Shown: piece after piece, positions 56,701 to 64,000 of the stretch
How the letters are laid out: each line of letters starts with the position of its first letter
Numbering within the stretch: the first letter of the stretch is position 1
Assembly (NCBI GenBank): GCA_032718865.1
Contig: JALUTQ010000030.1
Coordinates: 930,001 to 994,000 of the forward strand
DNA from: Tilletia caries
Taxonomy: Eukaryota; Basidiomycota; Exobasidiomycetes; Tilletiales; Tilletiaceae
DNA length: 64,000 bases
Direction of reading: 5' to 3'
Position numbers and translations under genes: made by a program
Notes under the pieces: generated by a model
The model's database searches: none
What the model was told of the DNA's origin: nothing
What the model saw: the letters and a program-made list of their open reading frames with translations, nothing else

Positions 56701-57750
56701 CATTTCCGTTGATCCTAAATAAAAAATGACATAGGTTCCCCCCTATAATCGGACATCATGGTCGTGGTCGTCCGGAGGAAGTGATCGGAGCTGTCCGAGT
56801 CTACTAAGTAAGGAAGATTGCATTTCTCACAAATGAATACTATTACAGAAAGATGCGTGAGGGTGTGATAGACTAGGGCGTGACGTTGGAAGCTCGGGAA
56901 CAGCGTCGTTGTCGAGTTCTGACTCAATATGTGCGTCGCGCGCAGGGGTACTAAGTAGCCGCCGAGTTTGCTCTTATCGATCTCGCTCAATTCTTCCTCA
57001 ATCTCTCCCAAACCTTCACACCCGTGATCAGGAAGACTGTAGCTATCATTTACACGCATTGAAATAAAAAAATGACATAGGTTCCCCCTGCAGTCGGACA
57101 ACATGGTCGTGGTCGTCCGGAGGAAGTGATCAGACCTGTCCGAGTCTACTAAGTAAGGAAGATTGCATTTCTCAGACCTAGTTACTATTACAGAAAGATG
57201 CATGATGGTGTGATTGAGTAGCGTGTGTAATGTGAAGCTCGAGCGCAGCGTCGTTGTCGAGTTGTGGCGAGATATGGGACTCGAGCAGAGCCGATGTTCT
57301 CGCGGACTGAAAACTGACAGATCTCGCCCAATTCTCGCTGGATCACTCTCAAACCTTCACACCCGTGTTCAGAAAGACTGTAGCTATCATATTCATTGAT
57401 TCTAATAAGAAAATGGCATAGGTTCCCCCTGCAGTCGGACAACATGGTCGTGGTCGTCCAGAGGAAGTGATCAGAGCTGTCCGAGTCTACTAAGTAAGGA
57501 AGATTGCATTTCTCAGACCTAGTTACTATTACAGAAAGATAGATGAGCGTGTGATTGAGTAGCGTGTGTAATGTGAAGCTCGAGCGCAGCGTCGTTGTCG
57601 AGTTGTGGCGAGATATGGGACTCGAGCAGAGCCGATGTTCTCGCGGACTGAAAACTGACAGATCTCGCTCAATTCTCGCTCAAATTCGCTCAAACCTTCA
57701 CATCCATGTTCACGAAGACTGTATCTACTGTTTCCTTTGATTCTAATAAA
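50760..57750. repeat. Satellite array: about 20 monomers of about 343 bp with a 1372-bp higher-order repeat
   Basis: The box CATGGTCGTGGTCG recurs at 50929, 51274, 51615, 51958, 52298, 52642, 52984, 53324, 53669, 54014, 54358, 54700, 55039, 55385, 55730, 56071, 56411, 56758, 57102 and 57443. Spacings are 339-347 bp (mean 342.8). Monomers fall into subtypes A (GGGCGGAAGAAG, GCGCGCACACAGG), B, C (CAGACCTG, GAGCAGAGCC), D (CCAGAGG, ACATCCATG) and E (GTGATAGACTAGGGCG). The order is A-B-C-D-A-C-D-A-E-E-C-D-A-E-C-D-A-E-C-D'. From 55039 the four-monomer block A-E-C-D repeats at an exact 1372-bp period with near identity. The first and last monomers are diverged or hybrid, as at array edges. No terminal inverted repeats or plausible genes. 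Confidence 0.95.
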
Positions 57751-57782
57751 TTAAGAAGGTTCATAGAGTGTGACGGAGCAGT
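55039..57782. repeat. Two consecutive 1372-bp higher-order units (A-E-C-D)
   Basis: Monomer starts 55039/56411, 55385/56758, 55730/57102 and 56071/57443 are offset by 1372 (once 1373), and the two blocks are nearly identical by eye until the terminal monomer becomes a C/D hybrid and then decays near 57750. An earlier A-E-(E)-C-D block at 53324-55038 carries one extra E monomer. Confidence 0.9.
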
Positions 57783-58260
57783 GTGCGAAGTGTGAAGCTT
57801 GCGAGCAGCGTCTACATGTGTGCACATGCATGAAATGTGACGGTGTGGATGACAGTAGAGTGTCATGTACGTGTTGATGACTGATGTAGACCATTTGCAA
57901 ATGCATGACATGCGATCCTGTAAATAGCGATCGAGTGTCATGCAGGGTTTTATGTGCATGACAATCGTTCGGGTGTCACCTCAGTAAAAACGAACCCGCC
58001 GTGGCCCGTGTACCCGCTGCTAATCCGCGGTGACTTTGGAGCGGATGAGACTCGCATCCCCAGCGGGTCAGCAGCGGGTCACCCGCTGTGCTTCCGCTTG
58101 GACACAGAATCCACGATGTACAGCGGGTCGCCCGCTCCTAACCCGCTGCCCTCTCACGGCTAACACGCGGTAAACTGACAGACAAAGATGTTCTATTGAC
58201 CCGCGCTGCATCCGCGCCTCACCCGCTGCTAACCCGCTGCTAATACACTTTCGCCTCTCC
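57751..58260. repeat. Decayed satellite edge and ACCCGCTGCTAA repeat cluster
   Basis: A diverged monomer remnant (GTGTGAAGCTTGCGAGCAGCGTC) leads into a GC-rich block with repeated ACCCGCTGCTAA / AGCGGGTCACCCGCT motifs (near 58010, 58060-58085, 58120, 58218-58245). Possibly another MITE; no target duplication recognised. Confidence 0.45.
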
Positions 58261-58291
58261 TTCCAGCCTCTCCCTTAGTGCCCACCCTGCT

Positions 58292-58871
58292 TCATACCCC
58301 TCCCACCCTCCCCTCTCCTCTGCTCCTTCCTCTCATGTTCTTGTCCGGTCGTACTTCTCTCCCCCTCCGCTCCTCCAAATCAGAAGCATCAGAATTCAGA
58401 TACGTACCACTGGATGTCGTCCTCGGCGCCCTTGGTCTTGAGTTGGCGCAGGAAGAAGTAGGCACGGAGAACCGGTGAAGCTGTGGGGCCCGGAAGAGAA
58501 AAAGCAGAGAGAGATCGATCAGCAAGTGGAGTCTGAATGGCTGCGATCAAAGAGAACGAATTCCGATGCAGACTTACCGTAGTTGGTAGTCCGTAAGACC
58601 GTAAGGCGTAACAACGACGGCGAAGGAGACGATGGCAGCGTATGCTCTAGGGATCGAGCTGGGAGAAGTTGGACAGATGAAAGAGAAGGGGCGAGCAAGT
58701 CAGACACAGCCCATCTAGTAACACGGCCTCTGGAATGAAACATACCTCCTTGTCGAACTGTTGTTGTGAGTCCGTGCAAAAAGAGAAAAGAGGTCAGTGA
58801 CAGGTCGATCATGATAGCGCCGGGTGCGCGAAATAGCATACCTGTTTGATCTGCTGCAATCGTGCGGCCAT
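58292..58871 (-). pseudogene. Unrecognised gene relic with very short exons
   Basis: The ATG at 58871 gives MAARLQQIKQ, then a GTATGC donor, a 12-nt exon (FDKE) and an exon encoding a hydrophobic stretch (RAYAAIVSFAVVVTPYGL). A last exon reads SPVLRAYFFLRQLKTKGAEDD. Splice signals are good, but the third exon needs one base less to stay open (CCCTAGAGC) and the next junction does not keep phase. It therefore looks like a decayed small membrane-protein gene. The family is not recognised. Confidence 0.35.
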
Positions 58872-59567
58872 TGTTGCTGATGCTGTGTGCTTGGTGGATG
58901 AGCGATGAACTGAGAGAGAGAGATAATCAATTATCAAGCGAGTCGGGTCAGCCATGGGAAGACAGCATATAACTCACAGTGCCGAGAATAGAGCGTGCGG
59001 GGCGGGACCCGATTACCTGAAGGCAAGCGCGGCTAGAGCGAGCAGACGAGGAAGCAGACGGAAGGGAGAGAAAAGGAGTGATAGAGAACACTGCAGATGG
59101 GGAGAAGAAACAATGAAAGAGAAGCGTGAGCTGCAGAGAGTCAGAATGAGAAGAGGAGAGAGTTTGGCCAGTGATTGGTCAGAAAAGAAGCAGGTCAAGA
59201 GCAGTCAGTGGTCAGCAGAGTGAGAGACGTCAGACGAGTGAGAGAACGCTGTAATGATATGGACTTGTCAATGCTAGTTGGGTAAAGCCTAAAGGTCAGC
59301 AACAATGCGCAGTGACAACGCTGTCACGGTCAGCATAGAAAGAAGGGGACGCAGAAAGCAAAGGCCTGCAGAATTGAGAGACGCGGTATTCAGATAGAAC
59401 GTCAGATGTCAGAACAAGGGCGAAGCGAATCCAGTGGGGAAGATAAAGAGCGGAGTGCCCACCTTGTTCAGCTTTCATAGAGTGAATGGAAGCATGGTTA
59501 GTCAAAGAGCGCACAGCAACCGCTGGCGTCAAACCTCGCAGCGCGAGGCAAGGAGACAATGGTGATA

Positions 59568-59960
59568 CTCACATGATGCCGTCGAGCTGGCATCCATCCG
59601 CGGCAACCCGTCCAACTCGGCTAACTCCATGCCACCGCAGATCATGCCGGCGAAGACCTCGCGGGTGTTGCTGGTGACGAGCGTCTTGCTGTTGTTCATG
59701 TCGGGGGCACCCATATGCTTGAGCTTGCGCAGATTGAGAGCGTTGAGGCGCTTGGGGAATGTCAGGTGGCCGTAGAGAGATGATGAGTTCCGTTGAATCT
59801 CATGCAAATCAACGACGCGCTTCTGGACTCACCATCAACTGACCACCGAGCGAGCAGCCGCCACCAGGGCTGACGCTGGCCTCGAAAACGGTGATGAGCA
59901 AGTCAGGGCGGGCCTTGGTGAGCGAGTAGCAATGCATGCGTAGGCACAGTAAAGCCGGCT
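59568..59960 (-). pseudogene. THI4 (thiamine thiazole synthase) relic, central part lost
   Basis: On the minus strand, an exon ending GTGAGT at about 59826-59831 encodes [14 protein letters not shown] followed by [13 protein letters not shown]. This is the dinucleotide-binding region of Thi4 (compare the family pattern ARPDL...EA...PGGG.WLGGQL). The next exon, about 59790-59570, encodes MGAPDMNN...NTREVFAGMICGGMELAELDG, the conserved C-terminal Thi4 motif. The roughly 150 residues normally between them, including the sulphur-donating catalytic cysteine, are absent, and the Gly-rich start of the domain is frame-damaged. Thi4 makes the thiazole half of thiamine; this copy cannot. Confidence 0.72.
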
Positions 59961-60179
59961 CAGGTCAGCATACAGTCACGCGTGGTATCGAGATGCATGG
60001 AGGGGAATGGGACGTACCAGCATGGAGCACCTGCAGAGCCATCCATGATTGACACTTGACAGCCTGCTGGAGCCTAGAGAAGAAGAAGGAGGAGACTGGA
60101 GATGAACAGAGATCAGGAGGAAGATGAAAAAAGGGGCGAGGAGCAAGACACTCACTCACCTTGGAACTTGGGTGGTTTA

Positions 60180-60810
60180 TGGACTGCAACGAAGAGAAGC
60201 AGAAGTGTTCGCGTGCGTCACAGGTTCTGGATGTTCGAAGCCAGAGGCCAGGACGCACCTCCCGATGGCTCGTGGAAGTGCCGATTGGGGCCACGAGGGA
60301 GTGTGGTGATGAGGATCCTAGCTGCTACTAAGATGTCGAGTCCGAACAGAAGCTCGACGCCTTGGCCCCGGATTGAGAATAGGGAGAGAGGATGGGGTCA
60401 GCCGGCGAACCTGAAACCGAATGGTCAAGGGAGACTGTGACACCGGCGAACATACTGTTGAGAGTGCCTGCTCGTGACAGCCTGGGGGAGCGGGCGAGCA
60501 AGGACCGTTTGCCTGCCTCCGTCCGGACGTGCTTGAGGAGGTTGCCGCGATTGCAGAAGGGCACGATGAAGATCTCGACGCTGCTGTCATGCTCCGTCTA
60601 CTGGCCTGATGCAATGCGCTCGTGGTAGAGAAGGAGCAGGTTGTGCGGGTGGTTGGGGAGCATATTGCACGACGCCAGCTCGTCGGTGGGCTGCTGCCGG
60701 GAAGGGGGGTTCTAGAATGGGTGCTGTCCGCATACGTCTACTCACCTAACCTTCGCGAGCTTCGTTTGTGAGTGAAAGGGGTGATGAGCGTCGGAGGACG
60801 AGGAGGCCAT
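60180..60810 (-). pseudogene. STK16/NAK-like protein kinase relic
   Basis: An ATG at 60810 opens a Ser/His-rich exon (MASSSSDAHHPFHSQTKLAKV, GTGAGT donor). An exon at about 60715-60480 encodes ASCNMLPNHPHNLLLLYHERIASG, an in-frame TAG, then EHDSSVEIFIVPFCNRGNLLKHV. The HPH...L..HE and VEIFIVPFCNRGNL pattern matches the N-lobe of STK16/Env7-type kinases. Further down, HREVRPG may be a degenerate HRD catalytic loop. The P-loop and DFG were not found and the stop breaks the frame, so it is a relic. Confidence 0.42.
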
Positions 60811-61063
60811 GATGAGTCTGCCAAGGATAGAAGCAGTTGTCGCTGGTCAGTGGACAGCTGGGGCTGGTGAAGACGCGCAAGACTTGGTACTCACGGGCCA
60901 CGGCGCGTGCGCAGCGGGTTTACCGCGGGTGGTGAAAATGCGATCTTGGAAGAAAGTGTTGCTCTGGGAGTTGAACTTGACGTCTTTCGTTCAGAGCGGG
61001 TTCGCCGCGGATATGCAGCGGGTAGTTTGTGCGACGAGATTCCATTCTGACTGCTGCTGAAGG

Positions 61064-61100
<37 letters not shown>

Positions 61101-62174
61101 GGGAGTGGAGGCGAGCGCCGCCGCTGCCGGCAGTCAGAGAATGGTCAGTAAATGCGCGAGGAGCGAGGGTGCGAGGGGGGAGACGTAGACCAGAGGGACG
61201 GTGATGGTGGTGGTGGAGTTCTGTAGGCAGTTGAAGGACATGAGGCAGCACGCAGAAGGCAACAGATAGGGGCTCTTCTCAAGCCCCAAACGCCCCAGGT
61301 CCGTGCAAAGGTATCTATCTCATCTTGAAGGTGAAGAACCAACAGATGTCAAGGGAAGAGAAGGGTAGCAGGGGAAGAGAAGCGTAGCAGGGAACACCAA
61401 CAAAATCCATCGCATTGTCGCAGAAATGTCAGATGAGAGCAGAGAGACGCAAGCCTTCAGTTGTAACTTGTACTGCACCACTGGTCGAGCTTACTGTGCC
61501 TGAAAAAGGATGTGAGTGAACCTGAAGCTGGTGATGCTTTGACCTGTGAGCAACTCGAGAGAGGTAAATGAGGTGGTTGTGCACGGTCCTACACACCTCG
61601 AAGGTCGCGAAGGTGAAGAACCAACACTTCGGAGGGGGTCAGAAATGTGAGGTCAAGGACAAGTCGCCTTCGTCCTCAACAAACCGCGTCCCAAACCGGG
61701 ACGTTAGATGGCCCGAATTCAAAACGCGACACGCCCATGTAAAAAAAGTGATGTGTTTACTAACAGAATCTGGGAGCTCACTCAGAGGACGTCGGTCGAC
61801 TTTTAATGATTTGCTTACGGCCGTAAGATTTCCGGCACCCCATAAACCCCATCCGTTCTTCAGAGAATGGTCACAGACATTAGAGTGAGGTCACGTTACC
61901 GGACACAGCGGTCACCAGCTAGAAATACCCGATTTCCTTGAACCTAGGACAGTTATCCTGCGGGGCTCCTATAGGATGTACATGTATCGGCCGAAAGCCT
62001 TGAGCTAGTAGAGCGCAGCGCGTGAGCGCGTCTTCCTTCCTGCCAACCAGCGCGTCTTTCCTCCTGTACATCCATCTCTTCTCTTCTCTCCTTGCAACAC
62101 ACACACCCAAGTTCCCGACTCCCCGACTGGTCTGCTTCATTCAAGTGACAGCTCCCCTCCCTCCCTCCGCCGTG
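60811..62174. other. Intergenic with GA microsatellite
   Basis: A long GA run at about 61067-61097. No supported gene. The last 130 bp, rich in C/T (CTCTTCTCTTCTCTCC), probably form the promoter or leader of the following gene. Confidence 0.45.
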
Positions 62175-64000
62175 ATGGACGTGGATGCACCGTCCACCGC
62201 GCCCTCGGCGGATACGCAGCCTCCGGTTGTCCCGGTTGTCGCGTCTCCTCCGCTTGGCAGTCTCATCTCAGCGCCATCAACGGCAGTGGGTGGACGAGGT
62301 ATCAAGAGGAGACGAGATGGAGTCATATATACCGACAGTAGAAAGCGATTGGCGGTTTTCTGGTGTTTTTGGACAGGAGAAGGGAGGAACTGTGGCCTCC
62401 AGGGCGAAGCAGCTTGGCGTAGGTGTGCCTACACTGTACTCCTGGAAGCAGACGCACGATCAAGGCATCAAGTGAGTTTGGATCACAGCTTGATTCAGTC
62501 CCTGGGCACACAGTCTGATACATCGTCTTTTCTCACACTCGATGCAGCCTTGGATGCACTCCAGCTCCTGACTCAGCTCTGGCTGAAGAGCTTACATCAA
62601 ATCGATCACGTTCTTCTGCCTCTAATCTCGCGATATTTTTGAAGCCACAGGATGCAAACTCTCTCGCCCGGGAACCAGGAGGTAGTCGTAACGTCAGCGG
62701 TGTCCGAAGCAATACACAGGTCGAGCAAGAGAGACAATCCTCGACGGCGTTCGAACGAGCGGACGGACTTGGTCCACAGGTGGAGAGCGAGGAGACATTC
62801 GGGGCGGCTGGTCCTGGTGTATTGCCGCCCGAGCTAGTTGAGCAGCTGCGGATTAGTGGTGCACTGGCTACCGATGCGGAGATTGCGGGGGCGATGGCGA
62901 TCCAGCTGGACGCCGACACAAGACCGGGGGCGCAAACGTTCGTGAACGAGACGATCGATCTTGCGCTCCACCTCAAGCAGAGTACTCTCGCTCCTGGAAC
63001 CAAAGCAAACTGGGACCGGTGTAAGAGCAGCTTTCTCGTAAGTCGATGTGTTGAGCGAGTCCAGTCCCCTTGGCTTGACACTGGCATCTCAGACTACTGA
63101 CTTCTTTGTTCAACTCACTTCTACCCCGGCATCTCTCTCTCTCTCAGACGTTTTTGGCGCTGTCTCAACCGCATTCGCTCGCAGCAACCAGCGCTTGGAG
63201 CGTCGTTTGCAGCCGAGGTCCCTTCTCCGCTATCGATGCAAGCACCAGCAAGAGTGATCTCGAGCCCGAGCGCAAGCGCAGCACCAGCAGCCAACGAAAA
63301 TGCTCCAGCCACAGCGAACGCCCACGCCTGTGATGCGATGGAGGTGCACACCGAAGAGAGCAGCGCGGAGAGTGAGGCGCGGGAGCAGAGCAACGTCGAC
63401 GAGGTTCTGGTGTCTGAGCAAAAGCTCGTCACATACTTGAAGTGAGTGCTGGTTGTTGTCTGTTGTGCGAGCGAGCTGGTATGGTGAGGGCAGATGCATC
63501 CTGCTGTCAATATATCACATTGTTGTGTTGTGCTCGAGTGGCTGACTTGGTATTGTGTCTTTGGGCTTGCATCGTCACCACAGCTGCTTTGTGTTGCACC
63601 GAAACCCACAGATCGGCGACGAGGGCCTGGAGACCCATGTCAAAGCTATCGTCAACCTTTGGGAGACGCAGGTCCTGAAGGGCGCCAACACCTTTCCTCA
63701 CCCGCGCAATGGCGCCCTGCTGAAAGCCTTCAGGAAAGCAGTCCGGCGACACAAGGTTCAGCACTCAGAACTGCTCGGAGAGGACACTTGGAAGCACTCG
63801 CTCAACGACGGGTACACGGAGGATCAGCATCTCGAGATCAGTCAATGGTACCTCAGGCAAATGTCCCAGCAGCCCAGCACCTCCCAGCAGCACAGCACCA
63901 TCGCCTACCCCGCCTCAGCTTCCGACGCCTGCGACACCTCCACTTGGAGAGCTCGATTCGACTTCCTGATGCAGCATGCCATCATGGGAAGGTCGGAAGA
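62175..64000 (+). pseudogene. Crypton-like gene: HTH plus start of a tyrosine recombinase, runs off the window
   Basis: Exons 62175-62471, 62548-63037, 63148-63441 and 63584 to the window end (GTGAGT/GTAAGT donors, phases consistent). MDVDAPSTAPSADTQ, a basic patch (GIKRRRDGVIYTDSRKRLAV), then an HTH-like segment (GGTVASRAKQLGVGVPTLYSWKQ). The second exon has a helical SAM-like stretch (NETIDLALHLKQSTLAPGTKANWDR). The last encodes VKAIVNLWETQV, PHPRNGALLKAFRKAVRRHK and WRARFDFLMQHAIMGRSE, which resembles the region around the first catalytic Arg of fungal Crypton tyrosine recombinases. Two single-base surpluses (T run near 62355; T5 near 63150) break exons 1 and 3. The remaining catalytic motifs would lie beyond 64000. 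Confidence 0.6.

Noticed and set aside
54862..57740. Repeated 61-75 codon + strand frames in the satellite
   Set aside because: They recur with the repeat period and have no protein-like features; explained by the tandem repeat.
50760..57750. CRISPR-like array
   Set aside because: The repeats are about 343 bp with no unique spacers, and the genome is fungal.
50760..57750. CENP-B box in the satellite monomers, prompted by the CENP-B-like transposase at 2.2-4.0 kb
   Set aside because: No match to the canonical box pattern was seen by eye in the monomer subtypes.

Overview
The window looks like nuclear DNA of a basidiomycete fungus. It is GC-rich, with short GT-AG introns (mostly about 70-130 nt, donors GTGAGT, GTAAGT or GTCAGT). 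It carries three conserved fungal housekeeping or sensory genes: a white-collar-1 photoreceptor with a LOV domain and no GATA zinc finger at its C-terminus, VID27, and the Gcn2 co-activator GCN1. The exact order or species cannot be read from the sequence with confidence.

Layout, left to right. 1-1.4 kb: end of a Ser/Thr-rich, cysteine-capped wall-type protein whose frame is broken. 1.4-4.1 kb: small repeats, a tRNA-like sequence and a 2046-bp pogo/Tc1-type transposon with perfect 111-bp inverted repeats and a TA target duplication. 4.4-11.1 kb: a long leader without ATG, then wc-1 (+). 12.3-14.7 kb: a disordered 692-aa protein of unknown function (-), tail to tail with wc-1. 15.6-16.5 kb: a partial duplicate of VID27. 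17.2-18 kb: a possible small secreted/membrane protein. 19.4-32.7 kb: VID27 (-) and GCN1 (+), divergently arranged around a 1-kb shared promoter region.

From 33 kb on, the window is mostly mobile or decayed DNA. It holds a TA-flanked MITE, a tyrosine-recombinase retroelement (gag, RT/RNase H, YR) whose RT contains a spliceosomal-type intron and a nested hAT-type MITE with an 8-bp target duplication, and a small secreted protein gene. It continues with a hAT transposase facing a protein-kinase gene, both enclosed by AT-rich TGTCATA arrays. The standout structure is a 7-kb satellite (about 50.76-57.75 kb) of about 20 monomers of about 343 bp. These belong to five subtypes and are organised into a 1372-bp, four-monomer higher-order repeat. 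Beyond it lie relics of THI4 and of an STK16-like kinase, then a Crypton-like tyrosine-recombinase gene running off the right edge.

The left half is an ordinary gene neighbourhood (light sensing, vacuolar/Vid27 function, amino-acid starvation signalling). The right half resembles a pericentromeric or subtelomeric repeat district. Nearly every broken frame is explained by a single-base gain or loss, most of them in or beside short homopolymers, while GCN1, VID27 and wc-1 are open throughout. Exon boundaries given here were inferred by reading splice signals and checking phase by hand; none was tested against transcripts.
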